From Pleurotus ostreatus/Saccharomyces cerevisiae fusant (taxonomy: Eukaryota; Opisthokonta), in NCBI GenBank assembly GCA_024196135.1, contig JAMQCK010000679.1, forward strand, positions 1-17,878: a DNA stretch of 17,878 nt. The letters are read 5' to 3'. Below are positions 1 through 9,110 of this stretch, piece after piece. Position 1 is the first letter of the stretch; each line of letters starts with the position of its first letter. The translations under genes and the position numbers were made by a program. The notes under the pieces were generated by a model. That model was not told the origin of the DNA and made no database searches. It worked only from the letters and a program-made list of their open reading frames with translations.

Positions 1-446
1 GTAGAAGACTTTTGTATGACATTGCCGTAAGAGTGCGTGAAAACATAACGAGAACGAGTGAAAGGAGACGGAGAATAAAGACGAGTAAATACGTGTGCTT
101 TGTTAGTTACAAGTTCATCTCGGTGCAGTGCATATGCAAGAGAAGAAACCTAGCCAATACATTGTCACCACTTCGCGCATTAATAAGTATTGACCGTCGA
201 CCGTCGTCGAATGCTGAGAGGCGTGGGATATATGTAGCTGGTTGGGTATCTGCTGGCCCCTGTAGGTGGGGGATGGGTGACGTGCTGAAGAAAAGTCCGG
301 GATAGGTGTGCTATATGACTATGTTGTTACAAGTTGCGTGGACGATGCGGATAATGCCATGAGAGGACGAGGAAATGTAGAGCAGAATGTATAGAGAATG
401 AACGGAGCGCAATGGGGACATAGGCCGATGCGTCGGTGATGGCACT
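1..446. other. 3' flank of the cyclin gene, no gene seen
   Basis: AT-richer DNA lying downstream of the cyclin stop, which is at 447-449. It should contain the cyclin 3'UTR. The open frames here look like chance: no domain, no good start context and no recognisable protein. The window edge cuts off anything further left. Confidence 0.5.
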
Positions 447-1547
447 CTACCATGCAGCCGGCATAGCCATGGCGAACATTTTTTCGCGGGCGATAGCGCG
501 GTCCGCGGCCTTCGCGAGCGACAGACTTGGCGACCCGGCGACGTTGACGTACAACTGGCCGCCGTCCGGCGTGGGCGGCGATGCAGAAGACGCCGGCGAC
601 GTCGAGTGCGAGAAGGAGGGTGACGGCGTCTCGGGCGTAGCGGGTGAGCTTGCGTGAGAGGCCGAGTTCCCCCTGGACCGCGGCGTCGTACTTGTCGGCG
701 GGGGCTTCGTCGGCGTGCCGTGGCGGTTGCCGAGAGCGATAGGGGATTGCGAGTGGTTCGGTTCTGGGACGGGGGTCGAAGATGTCGACGCAGCGAACTT
801 CCGCGCCCGGCGCGAAACCTCCATGAGTCGATAATTCGGGTAGCTCTCCTGGTGCTGCCCGAAGTCCTTCCGGACCCGCTCCTCGAACCACTGTAGGATT
901 TCGCCGTCGACGACGAGTTCCCAGTCGAGGTAGCCGCACATCTCGCGCTCCATCTGGTTGATCTCGCGAAGGTTGAACAGTCCTTGGGCCACGACGGACC
1001 AGGACTTGTTCGAATACGTGTCGTCGCACATAACCTTCGACGCGATCATGAAGGCGGAGATGAACAGGCGGTGCCCCGAAGAGCCCCGTGCAGTGGGGAA
1101 GCGCGCCTTCAGCCGCTGCAGCAGAACGAGTGCCGCGAAGGTCACCGACTGATGCAGCTTCGTACGGTGAAGCGCATAAGCGATGAACTGCGGCAACTTC
1201 GCTTGCGGATTGCGAGCGGCGTTGGTGGCATTGGATGGTTGGGAGGGGTCCGCGGTGACAGTCGGTAGCTCCGGACATTGGAACAAGTGGTGGATGAACC
1301 GCGCGGACAAGCGAGCGACGGTTTCGTGGCCGTAGAAGGGGTCTGCGGCACGACTCGTCGGTTGTGGCGGCGCGGACGCGGTCTTCGGGAGTCTCAGCAA
1401 ACAAATTCAGACTACGAGTTCGTGGCAACGCACCTGGGGCATGACCTGAAAGTTTCTCCTCTGCTGCTGTTGTTGGTGCTGCGCTTGAGGTTGCCTGGGG
1501 GGCCCGCCGGCGTACATGGGCTGAGCGGCGTGGGCGGCGCGCGACAT
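447..1547 (-). CDS. Pho85-type (PCL1/PHO80-like) cyclin
   Basis: Two coding exons, 1434-1547 and 447-1382, separated by a 51-base GT-AG intron, give 349 residues. The ATG at 1547 is the first in its frame: an in-frame TAG lies 21 bases upstream in the 5'UTR. Residues 1-38 are Pro/Gln rich and include a run of five Gln. A cyclin N-terminal fold spans about residues 99-200. It shows LPQFIAYALHRTK, then HRLFISAFMIASKVMCDD with the conserved Lys (about 154), and INQMEREMCGYLDWEL with the paired Glu (about 183). Residues from about 215 to the end are Ser/Pro/Thr rich and probably disordered. Family knowledge: such cyclins bind the CDK Pho85 and steer it in cell-cycle, polarity or nutrient signalling. 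The partner and subtype (PCL1, PCL5 or PHO80) cannot be told from this sequence. The splice acceptor was chosen by phase: only the AAG at 1383-1385 joins the two frames in phase 0. Confidence 0.85.
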
Positions 1548-1583
1548 TTGGTTGGGACAAGGCTAGGGAGGAGGTAGAGGCGT

Positions 1584-1765
1584 CTGAGGAAGAGGGGCGT
1601 TAGCGGACGCTGAAAGAGGCGGAGGTCTTTTATGAACGGTGAGGTGTCGGGACCAGCGTTTGTGCCCTTTCGGTGACATTGCGGCGCGAATGAACAATAG
1701 AGGGCCGCTAATGCATGCATGAAGAAGATGAAGGGAAAGAGGGATGGAGGAGCGCCGATACTTAC
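1584..1765 (-). other. probable 5'UTR intron of the cyclin gene
   Basis: On the minus strand a consensus donor GTAAGT (1760-1765) is followed, 182 bases later, by a branch-point-like GCTAAC, a pyrimidine tract and CAG (1584-1586). This leaves 36 bases of 5'UTR before the cyclin ATG at 1547. No open frame joined to the cyclin crosses it, because an in-frame TAG lies just upstream of the ATG, so it should be non-coding. This is inferred from splice signals alone. Confidence 0.55.
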
Positions 1766-1943
1766 GAATTGTTGGAGTGTTCTATGGGGAGGGACCACGA
1801 GGACTGTGCGACGGAGGGGTGACGGGGTGGATGGTAGATGGCGGTGCACGGGGAGAGTATCGGGTGGGATGGGAAGCTGTGGCGGCGGCGGGTATCGAAC
1901 GACGGTAGGAGGAGAGGAGTCGGAGCGGAGGCCAGGTGCGGGT

Positions 1944-1951
1944 GTTATATA
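1944..1951 (-). promoter_or_regulatory. TATA box for the cyclin gene
   Basis: TATATAAC on the minus strand, about 400 bases upstream of the cyclin ATG and about 180 bases upstream of the 5'UTR intron donor. Transcription would start near 1915-1920. The same ten bases TATATAACAC occur upstream of the IMPACT gene at the other end of the window. Confidence 0.5.
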
Positions 1952-2071
1952 TCAGAGCGCGAGGGACCCGGGGAGTCCGAGCTCGTGGGCCGAAAAAATC
2001 ATGAACTGGGCACCGCGGCACCGCCCCATCAATCTGATGGCCCGCACGAGCCGGTCACCCCATGCCCAATT

Positions 2072-2109
2072 CGGCAATTTGACCTGTGACACGTCACCCT
2101 GCGGCAATT
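2072..2109. promoter_or_regulatory. palindrome flanked by direct repeats, upstream of the cyclin
   Basis: CGGCAATT occurs at 2072-2079 and again at 2102-2109. Between them sits GTGAC-AC-GTCAC (2086-2097), an inverted repeat that contains CACGTC/GACGTG, a core related to bHLH or bZIP sites. It lies about 120 bases upstream of the TATA box. This arrangement resembles a dimer-binding operator, but no factor is known from the sequence. Confidence 0.3.
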
Positions 2110-2289
2110 CACCGCGCGATCGGGCGGTCTTTTGTTTTACCCCCCTATCTTGCAGTGTTCGAAATACGCATGTGCCGCACGTATCGCCTATCCGCCCGCG
2201 CCCACTGCCCGTCGCCCGACCGACGCGCCGACGACGTACTCGCCTACTAGCACAGTCTCCTCATCGGACATGTACTGTGGCGCACGCCT

Positions 2290-4070
2290 AGCACCCCAAG
2301 TCCGCTCTATTTAGTAAATTCGCATGGACCAACACCTCACATCAGCGCTCTACCGGCTCTTTTCCCGAGGTCCGGGCAGTTGAAGCCCCCTCCGGTAGAC
2401 AAGCGCAGAGCACGCCAGGCCCTTCATGCTCCGAGCCCCAAGCAATTGACCAGCGCAGCCCCGAGCGTTCCTGGTCGTTCTCCGAACCTGGCCATACCTT
2501 GTCCTCCTCAACCAGTGCGGGACGTCAGAAATTTTTGCGTGCTCCGTCACACTCGGGCCAGCGAGTCAATTCCCAGCTCTGAATCTGAATGCCCGGAGCC
2601 CGGCTCACGCCCGGTCAATTGCTTGTCTAATCAGGAAGGTCGCCTTTGTTCTCGTCCCAGCGTGTGCACAATGGGGAGCCCACAGAGAACCTCCGAGTCC
2701 TGCTTCTCCCAGCCCGCAAGCACGTTCATCGCGCCGACATCAGCTACCCCGCCCCGGCACCCTCCACGACATTCGTACGCTCGTCGATAGACGCACGCCC
2801 GACATGACGACGCCCGAATGTCCTCCGACCTCGCCTCCCCCTCGCCCCGCCTTCATTCCTGTTATTCTTGCCACCATTCTCGTAAAACATGTGCGGGGGT
2901 GCTCCCTCCAGGCTATGCGCATTACTCCCGGCTATGTCCATTACTCCCATTACTCACGGTTATTGTGCGGGCAGCAAAAACCCTCCCTAAACGTGTGAAC
3001 CGCGATGCACCGGGTCCCTGCAAGAGCCTCATGTTGTCCGCGTGTGCTTACCTACGATCTTCGGGGCGTGTGGCCTGCCATCTACTCGTGCTCTGATGCT
3101 CTGGCTTGCGATCTTTGACTCGTGTGCCTCCGGATTTCGACGCTCATCAATTGGAAGCGGGCTGGGATCAAGTCGGGAGGGCTGCATGCGCTCTCGGGAA
3201 GACCTTACGCCCCCACGCATCCTTGGAAAAGCGGCGATATCCACTCGTATCCCTCGCGTTACTCACTCGGATCGCTTGCGTTACCCATGGTTCGCGTCAC
3301 CCACTCATACACCCCGCGTTACTCGTACGAAGACCGCATCTCTTCTGACATACCCACGTCGCCGCGTCACACTCCCACTGCATGCCTTTCGCGGCGCATT
3401 GTGGCCTTTTACGGCGTGCCATGGCCTTGTTGCTTCCAGCGTGACCTTGTCGCTGTTAGCATGATCTCTTCCATGCAACCATCATCTGACCGGCGACATG
3501 ACTGGTTCTCAGGACTACACCAATGCCACATCCATGTCTTTGTCAGTTAGACTGCTAGCGCGCTCGCTCTCTTTGATCTGTGTACACACGCCCTCCTAGG
3601 TCCTTGGCTCTCACGCACCTTCCTTGGGTTGTCTACCGTGGTCATACGTGCATGTCGCTGCCTTGTCACAGCGCCGCTCTCTTTCGTCCTACGCACTCAC
3701 CTCTTTCACCACGCTTCCGATCTGCGCCAATCTGTCTCCTCAGATCAGCGTGTTCTGCTCCTCAATCTCGCCTCAATCTCGTCCGCTTGACTCCCCAACA
3801 AAGCGTGCTCGTCTCCTCAGATCGTCGCGCCCCCTTGTTCTCTTACTCTATCTACACGTCTATCGCTCTTCACGTTTGTCGAAACCAATGTCCGCTTGTC
3901 GGAAATGCCGCTCGCTCGTCCTAAACGGTTTAGACATCCGTTGACCTACGACGCGGTCATCTCAGATCCACCACTCGCCACAACCCTACGGCGTTCATCC
4001 ACGGCCCATTCAGTCCGCTCATGGCGCGCAGCACCCGCTCCTCTGATGCGCCTCTGATAAACGACTTTGC
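2290..4070. other. gene-free, pyrimidine-rich stretch with degenerate repeats
   Basis: No open frame on either strand gives a recognisable domain, and none can be joined by plausible introns into one. The plus strand is rich in C and T from about 2400 onward, most strongly at 3560-3860. Short motifs recur loosely, such as cattactc near 2930-2960 and cgcgttactc near 3255 and 3315. It resembles decayed repeat DNA rather than a promoter or a gene. Confidence 0.45.
3241..3324. repeat. degenerate 60-bp-period tandem repeat
   Basis: The 24-base stretch at 3241-3264 recurs at 3301-3324 with four mismatches, exactly 60 bases apart. Both copies begin ccactc and end cgcgttactc. A weaker half-period copy (gcgttaccca, cgcgtcaccca) lies between them, suggesting an older unit of about 30 bases. 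Confidence 0.5.
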
Positions 4071-4074
4071 CACG

Positions 4075-4190
4075 CAGATGAACACGGAGATATGGCTCAG
4101 ATGAACGGTGGACAACGTTCACCTGAACGACATTCGGGCTCAGATGGACGACATACACGGCTCAGATGAACACACAACAAGCAGATGAAC
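4075..4190. repeat. five interspersed copies of CAGATGAAC
   Basis: CAGATGAAC occurs at 4075-4083, 4098-4106, 4163-4171 and 4182-4190, with one variant CAGATGGAC at 4141-4149. Three of the copies are preceded by GGCT. Spacing is irregular (23, 43, 22 and 19 bases), so this is a cluster rather than a clean tandem array. Confidence 0.5.
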
Positions 4191-4293
4191 TGGCTACGCT
4201 CCTTGTCGAAGTGCATATACGAACCTCATGACGCCAACGACTCATTCGAAGGTCGACTACTTTGTGGGATCGTCGCGAACGTTGGACCTGGAC

Positions 4294-4398
4294 GACAAGT
4301 CTGGCTGCTTCTCGATGTTCCTCGATAACTTCGGATGCTCCTGACGCTCCTCGACAACTCTGGCTGCTCCTCCGTCTCGTCGATGCTCCCCGAGAACG
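4294..4398. repeat. degenerate 59-bp-period minisatellite
   Basis: The 20 bases at 4294-4313 recur at 4353-4372 with two mismatches, 59 bases apart. Both contain TCTGGCTGCT followed by a CTC-rich tail and a CTCGAY or CGATGCTC motif. The period is close to that of the repeat at 3241-3324, but the sequence differs. Confidence 0.5.
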
Positions 4399-4399
4399 A

Positions 4400-5609
4400 T
4401 GAGTCACGTTCTTCCAACCGCGAACTACACCTGCGCCAATCTCGAGTCACAGACCTCTTCATCTCCAGTTACGTATACTTCCTCGCTCAGGCTCCCGACG
4501 ATCTCTGAAGCTGCTGACCTCGGCCGCGATCCATCCGACGTTCTCCGCCTCGCGAATCACCGCTGCTGCTGACTCGCCAGCATCCTCCGCCCCCGCCAAG
4601 TGACTCACTGTCCCCCACTCGGTCTCCGTGGACATCTCGCGCATCGCCGACCTCCGCCAAGCTTCAAAGTTCCGCCACTGTATGGCTCGGTGCCCGGAGC
4701 GAACACGCACTCAGTGCTTTGGGGTTGATCACGCAGCAAGCTCGCGCCCGGAGCGGACGTCCTGCGGCCCTAGGAGCAGTTCCCTCCGCTGATGCCCTCG
4801 CATCCCGAGTTGATGTTCCCCAAGCTGCCCGAGCCGGGCTCAAGCAGACGCGCTACCCAGCCTATCGTGGACAGCTGCTGACAGGAACCGGTCCCTTCGA
4901 CGTTGTGGCTGGTCTTTACAGCGTGGCGGTAGGCTTTCCGGGCGTATAGCTCGCTGTGTCGACGTGGGCAAAGCCCAGCTTCGACGTGTGGACAGCGCTC
5001 TCGACGGGCACCGCAAGCCTTGGCACGTTGCCCGGGCCCGCACGAGGACCGCGCCACTGGCAGGATCCCGAGAACTGCTGGCTGACTCCGGGAACGCTGC
5101 CGAGGACAGGGCTGAAGACTTTCGCTGAGGCTGTTCGTCGTCTGAACTCTCTCGGCGAATTTTGGCTGTGACGCCGACGCAACTGAATGCTGTGACGCCG
5201 ACCGAACTCTGTTACGCCGCCCTACAGAATCTGTACAAAGCAAGCCAGATGCTCCGTATAGAATACAATGCAAGCCTACTCGACTGCTTCGACGTGCTCG
5301 AATACAACGCAACCCCTCGAAGGTTCTAGGTGACTTAGCGCGCTCTGGGCGGGGCTTGCCGTCTGCGCCACGGAACAACTCGCCGTCCATCGTTATGCCA
5401 GTGGCGCGCGAAACATGACGATGCCTAGCGTACTTCTGGACGATGACGAGCAACAGGCCCTCCGTGAACTTTCGAGCACCCGCAACGAACTCCTGGGGAA
5501 CCCACTGTCTGGTGGCAAGGGCGCTCGAATGACGTCGCACAAGGTACGCCCCATTCATTCACTTCAGGCCTCTGCGGTCCTTCCTTTCCCTTTGTACTAT
5601 CACCAACTA
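4400..5609. other. no recognisable gene; long minus-strand open frame of unknown nature
   Basis: The longest open frame here runs on the minus strand from 5558 to 4770 (262 codons). Its first 90 or so codons read like protein (for example KFTEGLLLVIVQKY and GITMDGELFRGADG). The rest is Arg/Ser/Ala rich and repeat-like. I recognise no domain, see no signal peptide or helix pattern, and see no intron signals extending it. It may be a decayed transposon fragment or chance. A 24-base-period repeat (gctgtgacgccgac at 5165-5178 and 5189-5202) lies inside it, and gaatacaaygcaa recurs at about 5261 and 5300. Confidence 0.35.
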
Positions 5610-5644
5610 TAGAGAATGATGTCGGTGGACATCCTCATTCTCTA
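5610..5644. repeat. imperfect palindrome, hairpin-forming
   Basis: TAGAGAATGA at 5610-5619 is the exact reverse complement of 5635-5644. Inside it TGTC (5620-5623) pairs with GACA (5628-5631), leaving a GGTG loop and a three-base bulge. It stands alone in gene-free DNA with no poly-T or coding neighbour that would suggest a role. Confidence 0.6.
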
Positions 5645-7332
5645 ATCATCACCGTGAACAACTGACGTCGTATGCAGCGGCGCGCCACCGGGGTAGGACC
5701 TCAGCTGAGGCTGTGCGGGTGCCCGTCCCCGTCCAGCGACCATCTCGAGCCTCATCTTCTGCCGTCCGCCTCCATCGTCGACAGGAACTGCAGCAGTTCT
5801 CCGGCGATGGGCGACAGGGCGACACCACTGATGTTCGATGCGATACGAACAGGCGATACGATGCGACTACTATTGGTCTCCATCCTCGTCGGTGTGTGCT
5901 GGCGTCGGCGCGTGTTGGCGTCACAGATGTGAGTCGATTGTCGGGGGAACCTATACCGGCGGAGTCGGCCATTCCCAGGGCTACAGAGTCCGAGCACAGA
6001 AGCGAAGGGAGGTGAGTCGTGATAGATGTGCGCGCCACACTCGAAGGTCTGACAGATCCCACGTAGCTGCCGTACCCGGCGTACTGCCATCTTTGGTTCT
6101 CAACGATGATGCTCTTGACTGGTACAGCAAAGTACCTTCTGATTGGTATGGAAGCTCGAACTGGTGAAGACCCATTCAAGGCAACAGCAGTAGCGCGAGC
6201 CTTGCATATCATGAAGTGATGCACCTAACTCGAATCAGTATCGCCAGGGCGCCTAGATGTGATTAGATGCAGCGGTGACGCAGTGCACTGTCCCTTGTCC
6301 TGCTTTGGGAGGATGAATAGCATTCAGATAGGATATGCTGTTGACCGCGATCAGAAGAACATTGCATGATTGAGTGTGGCGCGCTTACCGTGGCTACTCT
6401 CTCTTTGGCGCCTTTCTCAATCAACACCTCCCGGCCGGGCGGTACCACAGGCCAGTCCATACGAAAGGTCGACCGTCCAGTGAAGTCACCCACCGTGGAC
6501 CCACGACGGTCAGGCCGGGGCGTGGGCACCCGATAGCACGAGGGCGGTGGATGACCAGAAGGGACGCCCGCCGGGGATCGATATGAGCGCGCGCGCCCCT
6601 GCCCCGCGTTATCTCGCCCATCGCCCCGCAGATATCAGCGAGGAAGTCGAAGAGGGGCATCACGGTGTATAGCGGCGCCTCACGAGGGCAGCATGTCCCC
6701 CTTCGAGCAGCATGCCCCCCTTCGAGCGTAAAAGCCCACGACGAAGGCAGACGCATCTCATTTCGCTTCCGGGAAGTATGGCTGGGTGCGGGAGCGTCTA
6801 TTTGCTCCTAGCGTGGCCCGGGGAGCAGTGTTGTGTGAGGGTGAGGGATATAGACTCGATGCCTGGCGGCGTTCGGTTTCGCGAGGGGGCCACGATATAG
6901 GGGTCCTGCGTACTGACTGGCGCCGAGAGGGCTTGAGAGGAGCGCACCATGCGATGGGCAGAAAGTCTCAGATTAATCGAGGCCGGCGCATGCTGGTCGA
7001 GAGCCCAGCGACAGCCGGACCTGATGGTGGCGAAATAGCCGTGCGCGCAGTTTAGCCTGAATTGGTGGGAAGACAGAGACCGATGAGGAGCGGCTGGCGA
7101 TCAGCCTACTGACAAGAGATATCCAGGAAGTACTTTGTTTCTGAACACCGCAGTGATAGGGAACCCTATAGATCGCTTGGGGGCTTGTCTTCTTGGAGCG
7201 CGTTGGCAACACTAGCACGCCACCTCAGCGATGCCTCGCACGCGCAGTCGCGGCGCCGAGCTTCCTCGAGAGAGGACACAGTTGGTAGATAGCGCAGCCT
7301 GGACACGGTTGTCGCGAGGCTGACCGAGTCAA
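5645..7332. other. gene-free stretch, no function seen
   Basis: About 1.7 kb with overlapping open frames in several registers but no recognisable domain. The longest is 191 codons on the minus strand (6224-5649), Arg/Ser rich. A 19-base tandem duplication lies at 6688-6706 and 6707-6725 (gcagcatg followed by a C run and ttcga, one mismatch). I see no tRNA, no rRNA and no clear promoter. Confidence 0.4.
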
Positions 7333-7682
7333 TAGTCCTACTCAATTCTTAGCGAGAACAGAGAACAGAGAACAGAAAAAATAGAACGGTGGCTGATGGC
7401 GCGTGAATGCCAAGCCCGCAGGGGCAGGTCGGTGCGATCCAGCGAGCACTTCGCCCGTCCAAGCGCCTGCCTTCCCCCGTTGTCGCGAGTCTGACCATGG
7501 CGGGGGTGCGCTGGAATACGACCTAGGTCGACGCGGGCTTCGAGGAGAGGAGGGCACTGATCCTGCAGCGAAGGGAGGCCTCGTCGGCGGAATTTCCTTG
7601 ACATCTGGTCAGGGTCACATCAGTTCCGCGTCATGCAGCCTGTTCTCTGTTCTCTGTTCTCGCTAAGAATTGAGTAGGACTA
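7333..7682. mobile_element. 350-bp MITE-like element with perfect 43-bp TIRs
   Basis: Bases 7333-7375 are the exact reverse complement of 7640-7682. Each arm begins TAGTCCTACTC and ends, on the inner side, with three head-to-tail copies of GAGAACA. The outermost TA on both sides may be the duplicated target, leaving 41-bp TIRs. A TA target is typical of Tc1/mariner-like elements, but I can see only this one copy, so the superfamily is open. The 264-base interior has no transposase frame, so the element would depend on an enzyme encoded elsewhere. Perfect arms suggest recent insertion or recent amplification. An 18-base stretch of the interior (7479-7496) matches the left flank (7308-7325) with one mismatch. 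Confidence 0.75.
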
Positions 7683-7954
7683 ATCAAGCGCTAGACGTCC
7701 TTCCAAAGTCATCTGCACTTCGGACGCATGCCGACCTGCACACATGCAGCGTCGTAAAAGGGATCAGAAGCCTGCAAGGTCCAAGACCACTGCGCCTCCG
7801 TGTATAAGCATCAGCGCGTGCTGAATATCACGCCCGGGACTCGTGTTCGCCATGTTCTGGATTATCTATACACTTGACAACGTTTTCCTACTTCTGCAGA
7901 GGGAGATTAATGTGTCTTCAGCGGCGAGCGTGCGCTTTTACTCACAGAAATTGC
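7683..7954. other. 3' flank of the acetyltransferase gene
   Basis: Lies between the transposon-like element and the acetyltransferase stop codon. It should carry the 3'UTR and polyadenylation site of that minus-strand gene. I see no coding frame or structured RNA in it. Confidence 0.4.
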
Positions 7955-8852
7955 TCACGACCCCTCGGGCGCTGATCCATCCTCGATGAAGCTCTTGTAA
8001 AACACCCACGCATCGACGTACTCTTCCCCGTTACCATCCGCGCGCTTCAAACGCCCGGCGCGGGGTATTCGTCCTGCCTTCATGAAGCCCAGGCGTTCCC
8101 AGAGCCTGAAAAGTACGTCAATTCTCCATTCCTCGAACACAATTGAAGGGGAGATAATAACGCACCGTATGGATGCGACGTTGTTCACGTAGACGAGGTT
8201 GAACACGCTGGCCTGATACCCCAGTTTCGGCGCATAATGCAGGTAAGTATCTGCGAGGACGACGCCGAAGCCGCCGCCGCGGTGCTGAGGCGGTACGACG
8301 AAACCGGCGTTGCAGATCTGCATAATTCGCCGTGTGAGCTCATGCGCGGCTTCCTCCACCCAGGGAACTTACATGCGACGACCGCCCAGGATAATTGGGC
8401 TTCACCTACAATAACGAGCGGTCAGCCACGCGCTGAGCTGGAATGGCAATAGAGATACGAACGTAGTAGTAGCCGACGAGGCAGTCCTCCCACCTCCGTC
8501 CGGCCGCCGCCTTCGCAACGTCCACATCTACCGCGCTGCCCGGCATATCTGACGCATCTACGGGCTCCTCGCCCTGCAGTACCGCCACAAACACATCGGC
8601 CGCGAAGAAGTACGCCTCGAATGCAGCCTGGGTAATTGGACCCTCTTGCGGATACGTCAAGCCCCGCTCGAGCTCATCGCCGAAGACCTTGCAGAGGTAC
8701 TCGGGCAGGCCGGGCAGCTCGCGCGCGGTCTTCAGGGTGAGATGATGGACGGTGACGTGGGTCTTGCCATCAGGAGTAGGTTTGCGGAGCGCCCACAACG
8801 TCGAGGGTAGGGCGGCGCCTTCGCGGGCTGGAATCGCACCGTAGGCAGACAT
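7955..8852 (-). CDS. MPR1: MPR1-like GNAT N-acetyltransferase
   Basis: Four exons (8463-8852, 8373-8405, 8166-8317, 7955-8105) with introns of 57, 55 and 60 bases give 241 residues. The spliced protein follows the yeast Mpr1 family along its length. Matching stretches are ELERGLTYPQ, then YYVKPNYPGRSSHICNAGF made by joining three exons. These are followed by the acetyl-CoA loop PPQHRGGGFG (about 150-159), then LGYQASVFNLVYVNN and LWERLGFMKAGRIPRAG. Family knowledge: Mpr1 acetylates L-azetidine-2-carboxylate and related proline-metabolism intermediates with acetyl-CoA, giving resistance to the toxic analogue and protection from oxidative stress. The substrate here is inferred only. The 33-base exon 2 is short but is required by the conserved KPNY motif. 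The third intron is a multiple of three and has no stop codon, so retention would add 20 residues in frame. The lipase gene lies 258 bases upstream on the same strand. Confidence 0.85.
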
Positions 8853-9110
8853 GGTAATCCTGCGAAATCGAGGAGCTCATCGTCGCAATCGTTGTCTTCG
8901 CCCTTCGGTGCTCATCGGCCTGTGACTCACGGAGACAAACGCCGCGGCATAGGCTATCGTACCAAGCACGGGCAAACATGGTCCTATTGTTACGGGGATT
9001 GCCGCAGGTTGTCCATAAAACACATTCGTTACTTAACAGATAGCGTGCTACAAAGGAGTGTAAGGGTACACATTGCATAATGCTGGGAGTTATCGCGAGC
9101 GCAGAGAGCT
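8853..9110. other. spacer between the lipase and acetyltransferase genes
   Basis: 258 bases that must hold both the lipase 3'UTR and the acetyltransferase promoter, since both genes read on the minus strand. No clear TATA box stands out. The open frames in it are not recognisable. Confidence 0.4.

Noticed and set aside
319..1560. 413-codon minus-strand open frame overlapping the cyclin
   Set aside because: It lies in another frame of the same strand, is Arg/Pro rich without a domain, and the cyclin frame has a clear conserved fold. It is a GC-rich shadow.
3241..4398. possible CRISPR-like array
   Set aside because: The repeats are degenerate, few and not separated by constant-length unique spacers, and the genome is eukaryotic.
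5649..6224. 191-codon minus-strand open frame
   Set aside because: Arg/Ser rich, overlapping open frames in all registers, no domain or splice pattern. It may be repeat-derived but cannot be supported as a gene.
7333..7682. the inverted repeat as a transcription terminator or long hairpin RNA
   Set aside because: The arms are 264 bases apart, perfect and flanked by TA, which fits a transposon better than a terminator.
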